In this document: positions 23,722 through 32,681 of the stretch, piece by piece
Numbering within the stretch: the stretch's first letter is position 1
Layout of the letters: each line of letters begins with the position of its first letter
NCBI RefSeq assembly: GCF_902141855.1
Contig: NZ_CABFVH010000009.1
Span: forward strand, 1-64,000
DNA length: 64,000 nucleotides
Source of the DNA: Methylobacterium dankookense
Lineage (GTDB): Bacteria > Pseudomonadota > Alphaproteobacteria > Rhizobiales > Beijerinckiaceae
Direction of reading: 5' to 3'
Notes under the pieces: model-generated
Databases searched by the model: none
What the model was told of the DNA's origin: nothing
What the model saw: the letters and a program-made list of their open reading frames with translations, nothing else
Program-made: the position numbers and the translations under genes

Positions 23722-25683
23722 TCAGCCCGGCGGGCGCGAGGCGAGGCGGTAGAACAGGAGGAGGCCGGCCGCGAACACCGCGAGGCCGAGGGCGAGGGCG
23801 GGCGCCCTCGCGAATCCGTCCAGCGCCAGCGAGCCGGAGCGGCCGGCCAGGGTGTCGGCGCCGGCGAACACCACGCCGATGCCGCTCTCGCCGACGAGGA
23901 GGCCCGAGGCGAGCAGCACGCCCCGCCGCCGCGCGGCCTCGACCGCCTCCGGCGCGGCCCCGGCCCGGGCGAGGCGCCGGTCGGCCGCCCAGCCGAGGAG
24001 GCCGCCCGCCGCGATCGTCACCTCGACGCTGAGCGGCAGGTACATGCCGATGCCGACGGTGAGCGCCGGGAAGCTCACCCCCCGGCGGCGCAGGGCGGCC
24101 TCGACCGCGACGAGGACGGAGCCGAGGCCGAGCCCGGCCAGCACCATGCCCCAGGGCAGGGTGCCGCGCACGATGCCGTCGGCGATCTGCGTGACCAGCG
24201 CGGCCTGCGGCACGGCCATGGCGTCCTCGGGCACCATGCCGGGCCGGGGCAGGGCGCCGACGAAGCCGTAGGCCTCGTAGAGCAGCGCCATCAGCGGCGC
24301 GATCACGGCGGAGCCGACCGCGACGCCGAGGATCAGCACGGCCTGCTGGCGCCAGGGCGTGGCGTCGACGAGCTGGCCGGTCTTCAGGTCCTGCAGGTTG
24401 TCGTTGGCGATGGAGGCGGTGGTCACGATCACCGCGGCGACGAGGAGCGCGGCGGCGACCACGAAGCGCGTCCCCTCCGGCCCCGCCGCCGGCCCGAGGA
24501 CCAGGGGCAGGAGCAGGGCGGCGGCCATGGCGGTGATGATGCCGATCCCCGAGATCGGGCTGGTGGAGGAGCCGAGCAGCCCCGCGAGGTAGCCGCAGGC
24601 CGCCGCCATCAGGAAGCCGAACAGCATCACGAAGGACACGGCGACCGCGACGAGCAGCACGCCGCCGCCCGCGAAGTCGTGCACGAGCCAGGCGAGCGGC
24701 AGGGTCAGCGCCAGGGCGCCGCCGGCGACGAGGGGCAGCGGCAGGTCGCGCTCCTGCCGGGGCAGGTCGCGGCCGGAGGCGCGGGCCGCCCTGAGCCCGG
24801 CGCGGAGCCCCGCGAGGATCGGCCGCGCCAGCGTGCCGACCGTCCAGGCCGCCCCCGCCGCCATGATGCCGGCCCCGATCAGGCGCACCTGCCCCGCCCA
24901 GACCGCCTGGGCGGCCTCGGCCGGGGCGAGGTCCGCATGCGCGCCGAGCGCCGTGAGCGCCGGCACGGCGATGCCCCAGGCGAGCACCACGCCGGTGAGG
25001 ATGGCGAGGCAGGCCCCGATCCCGACGAGGTAGCCGATGCCGACCAGCGCCAGCGAGAAGCCGGTGCCGAGGCCGAACACCGCCGGGCCGAGGCTCACGG
25101 CGGTGCGCACGCCCTCGGCCAGCACCCGCAGGCCGGCGGTGAGGAAGCCGACGAGCCCGCCGCCGGCGAGGCCCGCGAGCAGCACGGCGAGCCCGCGCCC
25201 CGCATCGCGCCCGGCGCCCTCCCCGGCCCGCAGGACCTCGGCCGCGGCCACGCCCTCGGGATAGGGCAGGCCCGCCCCTATCACCAGGGCGCGGCGCAGC
25301 GGGATCGAGAAGGCGACGCCGAGCAGCCCGCCGACCAGGGTGATCCCCGCGGTCTGCCAGAACGGGAAGCCGTGCCAGTGCCCGACGAGGACGAGGCCCG
25401 GCAGGACCAGGATGACGTTGCAGAGTGTGCCCGCGGCGGAGGCCTGCGTCTGCACGATGTTGTTCTCGAGGATGCCGGAGCCGCCGACGAGCCGCAGGGC
25501 GCCCATGGCGAGCATGGCGGCGGGGATCGAGGAGGAGAAGGTCATCCCCGTCTTCAGGCCGAGATAGACGTTGGCCGCCATGAACAGGACGGTGATCAGG
25601 GCGCCGAGCACGAGGCCGCGCGGGGTGATCTCGGCGCCGTGGCGGTGGGTCCGGGCGGTCGCGGGCGGGGTCGGCTGGTCCAT
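23722..25683 (-). CDS. OPT-family oligopeptide/metal-chelate transporter
   Basis: This 653-residue inner-membrane protein has many helices. The N-terminal signature ITPRGLVLGALITVLFMAAN followed by VYLGLKTGMTFSSSIPAA is typical of the bacterial OPT family. ILENNIVQTQASAAG and VASIANDNLQDLKTGQLVDATPW-type segments further confirm it. It should import small peptides or peptide-like chelates; the substrate cannot be read from the sequence. It is a single gene with a family B pair at its 3' end. Confidence 0.94.
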   Translation of the reverse strand: MDQPTPPATARTHRHGAEITPRGLVLGALITVLFMAANVYLGLKTGMTFSSSIPAAMLAMGALRLVGGSGILENNIVQTQASAAGTLCNVILVLPGLVLVGHWHGFPFWQTAGITLVGGLLGVAFSIPLRRALVIGAGLPYPEGVAAAEVLRAGEGAGRDAGRGLAVLLAGLAGGGLVGFLTAGLRVLAEGVRTAVSLGPAVFGLGTGFSLALVGIGYLVGIGACLAILTGVVLAWGIAVPALTALGAHADLAPAEAAQAVWAGQVRLIGAGIMAAGAAWTVGTLARPILAGLRAGLRAARASGRDLPRQERDLPLPLVAGGALALTLPLAWLVHDFAGGGVLLVAVAVSFVMLFGFLMAAACGYLAGLLGSSTSPISGIGIITAMAAALLLPLVLGPAAGPEGTRFVVAAALLVAAVIVTTASIANDNLQDLKTGQLVDATPWRQQAVLILGVAVGSAVIAPLMALLYEAYGFVGALPRPGMVPEDAMAVPQAALVTQIADGIVRGTLPWGMVLAGLGLGSVLVAVEAALRRRGVSFPALTVGIGMYLPLSVEVTIAAGGLLGWAADRRLARAGAAPEAVEAARRRGVLLASGLLVGESGIGVVFAGADTLAGRSGSLALDGFARAPALALGLAVFAAGLLLFYRLASRPPG

Positions 25684-25828
25684 CGGGCTCCGGGACGGGA
25701 CGGCGCGCGGGGCAGGGGAGCACCGCCGCGCCCGGGGTGCAAGGGTCTGGGCTTAACGGGCCCGTCTCGACGATCGCTCCCGGAGCCTGTAGGCCCGGCC
25801 GCTCGGCATCACCCCCGCGGAAGCTCCC

Positions 25829-26167
25829 ATGAAGCAGATCGAGGCCATCATCGCCTGGACCCCGGTCCGCTGGGCGGAGCTGCGCCCCGAGACGGCGGGC
25901 CAGATCGCGGTGCTGCCCGCCCCCGACGGCGCGGACGCCGCCAAGCGCTTCATGATGCGGGCGGGGGCGAGCTCCTCGGCGCTGCAGGCGCTCTCCGAGG
26001 AGGCGCGCATCGCCCGCCTGTTCATCGACTTCCAGACCATCGTGGTGCGCGACGGGCTCGACCCGCAGGCGGTGCACCGGGCCTTCCTCGCCATCGACGA
26101 GTACCGCTTCCGCATCGCGCCGGACACCGAAGGGGCCGCGTTCGAGGACCCGCCCGAGGAGGATTGA
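25829..26167 (+). CDS. Hypothetical cytoplasmic protein (112 residues)
   Basis: The protein begins MKQIEAIIAWTPVRWAELRP and ends with an acidic tail (FEDPPEED). There are no membrane segments, signal peptide or Cys residues. Codon use is like its neighbours. It lies between a divergent OPT gene and the antiporter gene (89 bp downstream), possibly in one transcript with the latter. I do not recognise a family. Confidence 0.65.
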   Translation: MKQIEAIIAWTPVRWAELRPETAGQIAVLPAPDGADAAKRFMMRAGASSSALQALSEEARIARLFIDFQTIVVRDGLDPQAVHRAFLAIDEYRFRIAPDTEGAAFEDPPEED

Positions 26168-26256
26168 GCGCAAGGGGAAGCCCGCCTCCCCTTGCCGCCC
26201 GGGTCCGGATCGGGCCAATCACGGCCACTCACGAAGCCGCGATACAGGATCCGACC

Positions 26257-27597
26257 TTGCCCCATCTCGACGGAACGGCGCTCGGCCTCGCCTGGACCCT
26301 GCCCTTCGCCGGCCTGCTCCTGTCGATCGCGCTGCTGCCGCTCGTCGCCCCGCGCTTCTGGGAGCACCGCTTCGGCCGCGTCGCCGGCCTCTGGGCGGCG
26401 GCCTTCCTCGTCCCCTGCGCCCTGCGCTTCGGGGCGGGCGTCACCGCCGCCGAGGTCTGGCACACCGCCGTCCTCGAATACCTGCCCTTCATCATCCTGG
26501 TCTTCGCGCTCTTCGTGGTGGCCGGCGGCATCCGCATCACCGGCGACCTCGTCGGCACGCCCGGCACCAACACGGCGATCCTCGGGCTCGGCAGCCTGGC
26601 CGCGAGCCTGCTCGGCACCACCGGGGCGGCGATGCTGCTGATCCGCCCGCTGATCCGGGCGAATGCGGGCCGGGCCCGCAACGCCCACGTCTTCGTGTTC
26701 TTCATCTTCCTGGTCGCCAATATCGGCGGCTCGCTCACGCCGCTCGGCGACCCGCCGCTCTTCCTCGGCTTCCTGCGGGGCGTCGACTTCCTCTGGACCG
26801 CGCGGGCGCTCGCCGCGCCGATGGCGCTCGCGCTCGCGCTCCTCCTCGCCCTGTTCTACGCGATCGACCGCTGGCACTGGCGCCTGGAGGCGCTCTCGGC
26901 GACGGGGGCGCCCCGCCGGATCCGGATCGAGGGCCTGCAGAACGGGCTCTACCTCGCCGGCATCGTCGCGGCGGTGCTCGTCAGCGGGCTGTGGCGGCCG
27001 GGCATCGCGGTGCCGGTCGGGCTCGGCGTGACGGTGCCGCTCCAGAGCCTCCTGCGCGACGCGGTCCTGCTCGGCCTCGGCCTCGCCTCGTACCGCACCA
27101 CGGCCCCCGGCATCCGCCTGGAGAACGCCTTCACCTGGGCGCCCATCCGCGAGGTGGCGATCCTGTTCGCCGGCATCTTCGTCACCATCGTGCCGGCGCT
27201 GGCGATCCTGCGCGCGGGGCATGCGGGCGCGCTCTCCGGGCTCCTCGCCCTGGTGACGCGCCCCGACGGCGCGCCGATCGACGCCGCCTATTTCTGGCTG
27301 ACGGGCCTCCTGTCGAGCGTCCTCGACAACGCGCCGACCTACCTGATCTTCTTCGACCTCGCGGGCGGCGACCCGGCGACCCTGATGGGGCCGCTCGCCC
27401 GCACCCTCACCGCGATCTCGGCGGGGGCGGTGTTCATGGGCGCCAACTCCTATATCGGCAACGCCCCGAACTTCATGGTCAAGGCGATCTGCGAGGAAGC
27501 CGGCATCCGCATGCCGAGCTTCTTCGGCTACATGCTCTGGTCCGGCTGCATCCTGCTGCCGCTGTTCGGGCTGCTGACGCTGGTCTTCTTCGCCTGA
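26257..27597 (+). CDS. Sodium:proton antiporter-like ion transporter (ArsB/NhaD/CitMHS superfamily)
   Basis: The protein has 446 residues with about 10-12 membrane helices. It contains NIGGSLTPLGDPPLFLGFL (about 155-173), with the NxGGxLTPxGDPP pattern of sodium:proton antiporters of the IT superfamily, and SSVLDNAPTYLIFF near residues 352-365. The start was set at TTG 26257 because no ATG or GTG lies between the upstream stop context and the first helix; this choice is uncertain. A much longer reading goes back through the antisense of the OPT gene and is rejected. Confidence 0.85.
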   Translation: MPHLDGTALGLAWTLPFAGLLLSIALLPLVAPRFWEHRFGRVAGLWAAAFLVPCALRFGAGVTAAEVWHTAVLEYLPFIILVFALFVVAGGIRITGDLVGTPGTNTAILGLGSLAASLLGTTGAAMLLIRPLIRANAGRARNAHVFVFFIFLVANIGGSLTPLGDPPLFLGFLRGVDFLWTARALAAPMALALALLLALFYAIDRWHWRLEALSATGAPRRIRIEGLQNGLYLAGIVAAVLVSGLWRPGIAVPVGLGVTVPLQSLLRDAVLLGLGLASYRTTAPGIRLENAFTWAPIREVAILFAGIFVTIVPALAILRAGHAGALSGLLALVTRPDGAPIDAAYFWLTGLLSSVLDNAPTYLIFFDLAGGDPATLMGPLARTLTAISAGAVFMGANSYIGNAPNFMVKAICEEAGIRMPSFFGYMLWSGCILLPLFGLLTLVFFA

Positions 27598-27634
27598 GCC
27601 GGCTTCAAGCCGGTCGGGGCGGTGCCGCGGATCC

Positions 27635-27720
27635 CCTCTCTCCGCCCGAAGTCGGGCCCGCCCGACTTCGGTTCCACGTTGCCGATCTCGGACAGGCCCG
27701 AGATCGGTCGGGGAGAGGGG
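27635..27720. repeat. Family A repeat, short copy A4
   Basis: Hairpin CCGAAGTCGGGC paired with GCCCGACTTCGG (27646-27671), then CCGATCTCGG paired with CCGAGATCGG (27682-27707), closed by CTCTCTCCGC and GGGGAGAG. This form is like A5 in tamB rather than A1-A3. It lies between the convergent antiporter and chemoreceptor genes. Confidence 0.9.
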
Positions 27721-27756
27721 GGTGCCACACTCCGAAGCCGTCACATCAGAAGGGGA

Positions 27757-29433
27757 TCACGCCGCGCGCACGCCTGCGAGGAAGCGGGCGACCTCGGCGT
27801 TGAGATGCTCGGACTGGCGCGACAGCTCCGAGGCCGAGGCGAGGACCTGGGAGGCGGCCGCGCCGGTCTCCTCGGCCGCGCCGGACAGGGCGGTGACGTT
27901 GGCCGTGACCTCGCCCGCGCCGGTGGCGGCCTGGGCGACGTTGCGGACGATCTCCTGCGTCGCCGCGCCCTGCTCCTCCACCGCCGCGGCGATCGAGGTG
28001 GCGACGCCGCTGATCTCGCGGATGCGGCCGGCGATGCCGCCGATGGCCGAGACGGCCTGATCGGTCGAGCCCTGGATCTGGCCGATCTGGCGGCCGATCT
28101 CCTCGGTGGCCTTGGCGGTCTGGTTGGCGAGCTCCTTCACCTCCGCCGCGACGACGGCGAAGCCGCGCCCGGCCTCGCCGGCACGCGCCGCCTCGATGGT
28201 GGCGTTGAGCGCGAGCAGGTTGGTCTGCCCGGCGATCTGCGAGATCAGCGCCACCACGTCGCCGATGCGGCCGGCGGCCTGGGCGAGGTCCTGCACGAGG
28301 TCGGCGGTCTGGCTCGCCTCGCCGACGGCGGCCCGGGCCAGCTCGGCCGAGCCGTCCACCTGCCGGCCGATCTCGGAGACGGAGGTGCCGAGCTCCTCGG
28401 CCGCCGCGGCCACCGTGTTGACGTTGGTGGCGGCCTGGTCCGCCGCAGCCGCGACGCTGGTGGAGCGGCCGGCGGTCTCGCCGGCGGTGGCCGTCATGGT
28501 CTGGGCCGTCGCCTGCAGCTCGGCCGCCGCGGCCGAGACCCGCGCGACGATGCCGCCGACCGCGCCCTCGAAGCCGTCGGCCATCTGGCGCATGCCGGCC
28601 TTGCGCTGCTCCTCGGCGGAGGCGCGGGCGAGCGCCGTATCCGCCTCGAGCTGGCGCGTGCGGATCAGGTTCTCGCGGAACACCTGCACCGCGCCCGACA
28701 TCGCGCCGATCTCGTCGCGGCGGCCGGCGAAGGGGATGTCCGAGGCGGTGTCGCCCGCGGCGAGGCCGCGCATGGATGCCGTCATCCGCTCGATCGGGCG
28801 CGAGACGCCGAGGAAGGAGAAGGCGAGGGCGCCGAGCGCGGTCAGGAAGGTGAGGGCGAGCATGGCCAGCGTCGTGTGCGTGGCCGCGCCCTGCGCCGCG
28901 CGGATCTCGGCATCGGCCGTCTTGCTGGCGGCGAGGTTGACGTCCACCAGCGCGCGCGCCGCCGCGGCCACCGCGAGGTAGTGCGCGTTCATCGGGCCGC
29001 GGAAGAAGTCCATCGCCTCGCCGTGGCGCTCCAGGGGGAAGCCGTGCAGCGTCTCCCAATCCTGCCTCAGCACCTGCAGCTTGGCCTGGAGGTCGTCGTA
29101 GATCCGCTGCTCCTCGCCCGAGCTGACCAGCGTCCGGTAGGCCTCCACCTTGGCGGCCCGCTCGCGCATCAGCTCCACGACCTTGCCGGTGCTCTCGGTC
29201 CGCGCGGCCGCGGTCTCGTCGGTCATGAAGCGGAACTGCCACAGGCGCGTGCGGGTCACGAGCGTGTTGATCGCGTGGGCTTCATTCATCGAGGGCACGG
29301 CATTGTCGAGAAGCGACGCAGTCCTGCTGCCGATGGCCTCGATCTTCAACAATGACGCGCCGCCCTGTGCGAGTGACAACACGAGCATTACAACGAAGAT
29401 ACCTGCCAGGCACCGTTTCAGGCTGAGATTCAT
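27757..29433 (-). CDS. Methyl-accepting chemotaxis protein
   Basis: The protein has 558 residues from MNLSLKRC. The first membrane helix is at about 7-30, a periplasmic four-helix-type sensor at 31-185, the second helix [20 protein letters not shown] at about 190-210, a HAMP domain ([18 protein letters not shown]), and the signalling domain with its tip [20 protein letters not shown]. There is no CheR-docking NWETF pentapeptide at the C-terminus. It should signal through CheA/CheW coded elsewhere. An alternative start lies 42 bp upstream (29475), but GAGGCGG and GAG precede the chosen one. Confidence 0.94.
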   Translation of the reverse strand: MNLSLKRCLAGIFVVMLVLSLAQGGASLLKIEAIGSRTASLLDNAVPSMNEAHAINTLVTRTRLWQFRFMTDETAAARTESTGKVVELMRERAAKVEAYRTLVSSGEEQRIYDDLQAKLQVLRQDWETLHGFPLERHGEAMDFFRGPMNAHYLAVAAAARALVDVNLAASKTADAEIRAAQGAATHTTLAMLALTFLTALGALAFSFLGVSRPIERMTASMRGLAAGDTASDIPFAGRRDEIGAMSGAVQVFRENLIRTRQLEADTALARASAEEQRKAGMRQMADGFEGAVGGIVARVSAAAAELQATAQTMTATAGETAGRSTSVAAAADQAATNVNTVAAAAEELGTSVSEIGRQVDGSAELARAAVGEASQTADLVQDLAQAAGRIGDVVALISQIAGQTNLLALNATIEAARAGEAGRGFAVVAAEVKELANQTAKATEEIGRQIGQIQGSTDQAVSAIGGIAGRIREISGVATSIAAAVEEQGAATQEIVRNVAQAATGAGEVTANVTALSGAAEETGAAASQVLASASELSRQSEHLNAEVARFLAGVRAA

Positions 29434-29548
29434 CTCTAGTTCCGCCTCTGGACTACGCCGAACACTTCGTTTCATATTATCGTGAAACGAGGATTAATGC
29501 GGCGCAGCAAAGGGTTTCGGTGTGTCTCCCGTGTCGTCCCGAGCCTCG

Positions 29549-30154
29549 TCACGGCCGCCGCAGGCCGGCGGCCATCGCGCGGACGAGGATCTCGATCTGG
29601 TCCCGGATCACGGCGGCCGGCAGGGCGAGGCGCTGCGGGTCGAGCCCGAGGGCGACGATGCCGTGCGTCGCCGAGAACAGGCTGCGGGCGAGCAGCCGGC
29701 ATTCCGTCTCGGCGAGTTCGGGGCGCAGCACCGCGAGCGGCTGCTCGATGCGGGCGAACAGGCGCGCCTGCTCGGCCACGTACCAGTCCGGCGCGCGCTG
29801 CCCCGAGGGGGCGCGGTGGCGGAACAGGGCGTCCCAGCGCAGCGGGTGGGCGCGGGCGAAGTCGAGATAGGCCTGGCCGAGCCGCACCAGCTCGTCGGCG
29901 GCGGCCCCCGCATCGGCGATCCGCCCCGCGGGCGGCCCGAGCGCCGCCTCGAACAGGTTGAGGGTGCGCAGGTTCACCGCCAGCACCACGCCGTCGAGAT
30001 CGGGGAATGCCGTGTAGATCGCCCCGACCGCGCAGCCGGCCGCCTGGGCCAATTCCCGCGCGCGCAGGCCGGGCAGGCCGCCCGCCGCGATCATCCGCTC
30101 GGCCTCGGCGACCAGGGTGTCGCGCAGGGCGCGGCGGCGCTCGTCGGCGCTCAT
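29549..30154 (-). CDS. TetR-family transcriptional regulator
   Basis: The protein has 201 residues with an N-terminal helix-turn-helix (LRARELAQAAGCAVGAIYTAF) and a ligand-binding C-terminal part with WDALFRHRAP. The start at 30154 has AAAGGAG. It is divergent from pspA across a 105-bp region carrying three perfect palindromes, so it probably represses both itself and pspA-yiaA. The ligand is unknown. Confidence 0.93.
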   Translation of the reverse strand: MSADERRRALRDTLVAEAERMIAAGGLPGLRARELAQAAGCAVGAIYTAFPDLDGVVLAVNLRTLNLFEAALGPPAGRIADAGAAADELVRLGQAYLDFARAHPLRWDALFRHRAPSGQRAPDWYVAEQARLFARIEQPLAVLRPELAETECRLLARSLFSATHGIVALGLDPQRLALPAAVIRDQIEILVRAMAAGLRRP

Positions 30155-30168
30155 GCGAGGCTCCTTTC

Positions 30169-30185
30169 TTTGCACGTCGTGCAAA
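30169..30185. promoter_or_regulatory. Palindrome next to tetR start, candidate operator
   Basis: TTTGCACG-T-CGTGCAAA is a perfect palindrome with 8-bp arms, 15 bp upstream of the tetR start and next to its ribosome site. Binding here would block tetR expression. Its sequence differs from the two sites nearer pspA. Confidence 0.6.
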
Positions 30186-30193
30186 ATCGCACT

Positions 30194-30206
30194 TGAACGT
30201 TGTTCA
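30194..30206. promoter_or_regulatory. Operator-like palindrome 1 upstream of pspA
   Basis: TGAAC-GTT-GTTCA is a perfect 5-bp-arm palindrome. A second copy with the same arms lies 36 bp away at 30230-30242. Paired sites between divergent tetR and target genes are typical of TetR control. Confidence 0.65.
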
Positions 30207-30229
30207 TGACCATGCGAGCTTCCGCTTTG

Positions 30230-30242
30230 TGAACGACGTTCA
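30230..30242. promoter_or_regulatory. Operator-like palindrome 2 upstream of pspA
   Basis: TGAACG-A-CGTTCA is a perfect palindrome with 6-bp arms, 18 bp before the chosen pspA start. Its position between promoter and start favours the downstream ATG (30260) for pspA over 30242, which would lie inside the site. Confidence 0.65.
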
Positions 30243-30259
30243 TGGAGTGGACGAAGGCC

Positions 30260-30943
30260 ATGTTCAAGCTGTTCGAGACCCTGTTGAGAGGCCACGCGGC
30301 CCGCGCCGCGGAGGAGATCTTCGACCGTAACGCCCTGCTGATCCTCGACCAGCAGATCCGCGAGACCCGGGCTGGGCTGGAGCGCAGCCGCCGGGCGCTG
30401 GCCATCGCGGTGGCGGGGGACCGCGGCGAGGCGCGGCGCCTCGAGGAGGTCGAGGCCCGCGCCGCGACCCTGGAGACGCAGGCGGTGGCCGCGCTCCGGG
30501 CGGGGCGCGAGGACCTCGCCGCGGAGGCGGCCACCGCCATCGCCGACCTGGAGGCCGAGCGCGACGCGATCCGGGCCGCCCGGGCGCGCTTCTCGGCGGA
30601 GATCGCCCGGATCCGCGAGAGCGTCGCCGACGCCACCCGGCGCCAGGCCGAGCTGGAGCGGGGCCGGCGGGTCGCCGCGGCGAACGAGGCGGTGCGCCGC
30701 CTCGGCGCCGGCCAGGCCCGGCAGGACGCCGCCACCCTGCGCGAGGCCGAGGCGACCCTCGCCCGCCTGCGCGAGTTGCAGGCCGAGGCCGCCGACACGG
30801 AGGCGGCCCTCGCCGAGGCCGATCCCGGCCGCTCCCTGAGCGAGCGCCTAGAGAAGGAGGGCTTCGGCCCCGGCCCGAAACAGACCGGCGGCGCCGTGCT
30901 GGAGCGCCTGCGCCGGGCCGCGCAGCAGCCCGAGACCGTCTGA
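30260..30943 (+). CDS. pspA: PspA/IM30-family membrane-stress protein
   Basis: This 227-residue, almost wholly helical coiled-coil protein starts MFKLFETLLRGHAARAAEEI, the amphipathic N-terminal helix typical of PspA that binds stressed membranes. Alternating Ala/Glu/Arg heptads run from residue 30 to about 190. It would stabilise the inner membrane from the cytoplasmic side. It is divergent from a tetR gene rather than linked to pspF, so control looks different from the sigma-54 system of enterobacteria. A yiaA-like gene follows after a tandem hairpin array. Confidence 0.9.
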   Translation: MFKLFETLLRGHAARAAEEIFDRNALLILDQQIRETRAGLERSRRALAIAVAGDRGEARRLEEVEARAATLETQAVAALRAGREDLAAEAATAIADLEAERDAIRAARARFSAEIARIRESVADATRRQAELERGRRVAAANEAVRRLGAGQARQDAATLREAEATLARLRELQAEAADTEAALAEADPGRSLSERLEKEGFGPGPKQTGGAVLERLRRAAQQPETV

Positions 30944-30971
30944 CGCCGCGCCCCGCGCGGCCTGCCCCAGG

Positions 30972-31105
30972 CCCCGGCGACGGCCGGGGCACCACGAGAC
31001 GAACCCCGGCGACGATGCCGGGGCACCACGAGACGAACCCCGGCGACGATGCCGGGGCGCCACGAGACGAACCCCGGCGACGATGCCGGGGCGCCACGAG
31101 ACGAA
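30972..31105. repeat. 34-bp tandem hairpin repeat (4 copies)
   Basis: The unit starts CCCCGGC-GACGAT-GCCGGGG, a perfect 7-bp hairpin, then CRCCACGAGACGAA. The first copy is 32 bp, the next three 34 bp each, and a fifth begins but decays. The array separates pspA from the yiaA-like gene. A similar CCCCGGC-GAA hairpin occurs once in the coding region at 55961-55980. Confidence 0.95.
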
Positions 31106-31155
31106 CCCCGACGATCCGTCCCACGCATTCAGGCACAGTTTCAGGAGCAACGATC

Positions 31156-31431
31156 ATGACCCAGGACAACGCCGCGCAGCATTCCTCCGGCTGGGTGAGC
31201 TTCACCTACGCCTCGTTCATCGGCTCCATCGCGATGGTGGCGCTCGGCATCGTGTTCATGCCGGTCGACATCTGGCTCAAGGGCTATTTCGCCATGGGCG
31301 CGGTGATGCTGGTCCAGTCCTGCGTGACCCTGACCAAGACGGTGCGCGACGTCCACGAGTCCCGCCGCATGGTCAACCGCATCGAGGACGCCAAGACCGA
31401 GCGCCTGCTGATGACGGTGGGCCGGGAGTGA
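31156..31431 (+). CDS. YiaA/YiaB-type two-helix membrane protein
   Basis: This 91-residue protein has two membrane helices: FTYASFIGSIAMVALGIVFM (about 16-35) and LKGYFAMGAVMLVQSCVTLT (about 41-60), followed by a charged cytoplasmic tail. This is the yiaA/B two-helix domain. AGGAG precedes the ATG. It lies downstream of pspA and is a plausible membrane partner of PspA in envelope stress; the link is by position only. Confidence 0.85.
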   Translation: MTQDNAAQHSSGWVSFTYASFIGSIAMVALGIVFMPVDIWLKGYFAMGAVMLVQSCVTLTKTVRDVHESRRMVNRIEDAKTERLLMTVGRE

Positions 31432-31516
31432 GGTTCGGCTCCGCCTCTTCCGATCGGGAGAGGGCTGTCAGGAACAAAAATTTTTCAGAGCGATCGCGCT
31501 GGTCCGGAAGGGGCCT

Positions 31517-31688
31517 CTCCTCCCCACAGATCTCGGGGCTTGCCCGAGATCTGCCCTTGTCTGTCCAGATCGGGCAGGCCCGATCTGGATGGGGAGGAGC
31601 CGGAGGTGGGGGTGGTGCAGGATCGGACGTCGCGGTGCCTCCTGAACCACCCCCACCCCGACCACCTCCCCGCAAGGAGGAGGGGACA
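31517..31688. repeat. Family A repeat, copy A3
   Basis: Same build as A1 and A2, with the CAGATCTCGGG hairpin, the CCAGATCGGGC hairpin, a GTGGGGGTGG stretch and a closing CCTCC-CCGCAAGG-AGG. It fills the middle of the 368-bp gap between the yiaA-like gene and the molybdenum hydroxylase operon; no gene is seen in the rest of the gap. Confidence 0.92.
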
Positions 31689-31799
31689 AGCGCCTTATCC
31701 TGAGCCGCCGCCCTCTCCCGAGGAGAGAACGCCGCCCTTGAGCCGGCCACCGGATCCGCGATACCGCCGGGTGGACGGAGTCTTGCGAGGGCGGCCGCG

Positions 31800-32681
31800 A
31801 TGGACCTGAACACGATCGAGGCCGTGCTCGCCCCCGCCGCCCGCGCCGACCTGCCCGCCTGGCGGGCGGGCGATGCCTGGCTGGCGGGCGGGACCTGGCT
31901 GTTCTCGGAGCCGCAGCCGCATCTCGCCCGCCTCGTCGACCTCGCCGCCCTCGGCTGGCCGCCCCACGCGGTCGGGCCGGACGGGCTGGAGATCGCCGCC
32001 ACCTGCACCATCGCCGCCCTGGAGCGGCTCGACCTGCCGCCCGAATGGACGGCCGCCGCAGCCCTGGTCGGGCCGTGCTGCCGGGCCCTGCTCGGCTCGT
32101 TCAAGGTACGCAACGCCGCGACCGTCGGCGGCAATCTCTGCCTCGCGCTCCCCGCCGGGCCGATGATCGCGCTGGCCGCTGCCCTCGACGCGGCCTGCCT
32201 GATCTGGACCCCGGACGGGGGCGAGCGGCGCTTGCCCGTCCTCGACCTCGTGCGCGGGCCGGGCGAGACGGCGCTCGCACCCGGCGAGGTGCTGCGCCGG
32301 ATCGACCTGCCCGCCGCCGCGCTCGGCCGCCGCGCCGCCTTCCGGCGGATCGCCTTGAGCCCCGAAGGGCGCTCCGGCGCGCTGCTGATCGGCACCAGCG
32401 GGGCCGGGGGCTGGGCGCTGACCGTCACCGCCGCCACGCGCCGCCCGCTGCAATGGCGCTTCCCCGCCGTGCCGGAGGCGGAGGCGCTGGCGGGCGCCCT
32501 GGCGGCGGTCCCGGACGGGCTCTGGGACGACGACGTGCACGGGGCACCGGACTGGCGCCGCCACGTCACGGGGATCCTGGCCGAGGAGATCCGGCGGGAA
32601 CTCACGGGGCCGGATCGGCCGGGGCGAGATTCTTCGGGGCGCGATTCTTCGGGGCGAGATTCTTCGGGGGAGGGCGTCTGA
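31800..32681 (+). CDS. FAD-binding subunit of a molybdenum hydroxylase (CoxM/XdhB type)
   Basis: The protein has 293 residues. [10 protein letters not shown] and [21 protein letters not shown] (about 100-120) are the FAD-binding signatures of this subunit family (RNxATxGGN). It passes electrons from the 2Fe-2S centres to the final acceptor. The C-terminus has three copies of a 15-bp repeat coding for Gly-Arg-Asp-Ser-Ser. Its stop overlaps the start of the next gene (TGATG). The substrate (xanthine, aldehyde or another heterocycle) cannot be told from this subunit. Confidence 0.9.
   Translation: MDLNTIEAVLAPAARADLPAWRAGDAWLAGGTWLFSEPQPHLARLVDLAALGWPPHAVGPDGLEIAATCTIAALERLDLPPEWTAAAALVGPCCRALLGSFKVRNAATVGGNLCLALPAGPMIALAAALDAACLIWTPDGGERRLPVLDLVRGPGETALAPGEVLRRIDLPAAALGRRAAFRRIALSPEGRSGALLIGTSGAGGWALTVTAATRRPLQWRFPAVPEAEALAGALAAVPDGLWDDDVHGAPDWRRHVTGILAEEIRRELTGPDRPGRDSSGRDSSGRDSSGEGV
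32621..32665 (+). repeat. 15-bp tandem repeat (3 copies) at end of FAD-subunit gene
   Basis: The unit GGGGCGAGATTCTTC occurs three times (second copy with one change), in frame at the C-terminus. Confidence 0.95.

Noticed and set aside
24679-27597. A 972-codon plus-strand frame
   Set aside because: The first two thirds are antisense to the OPT transporter gene; only the part from about 26257 is a real antiporter protein.
30972-31105. Possible CRISPR array
   Set aside because: The units are directly adjacent with no unique spacers; it is a tandem hairpin repeat.
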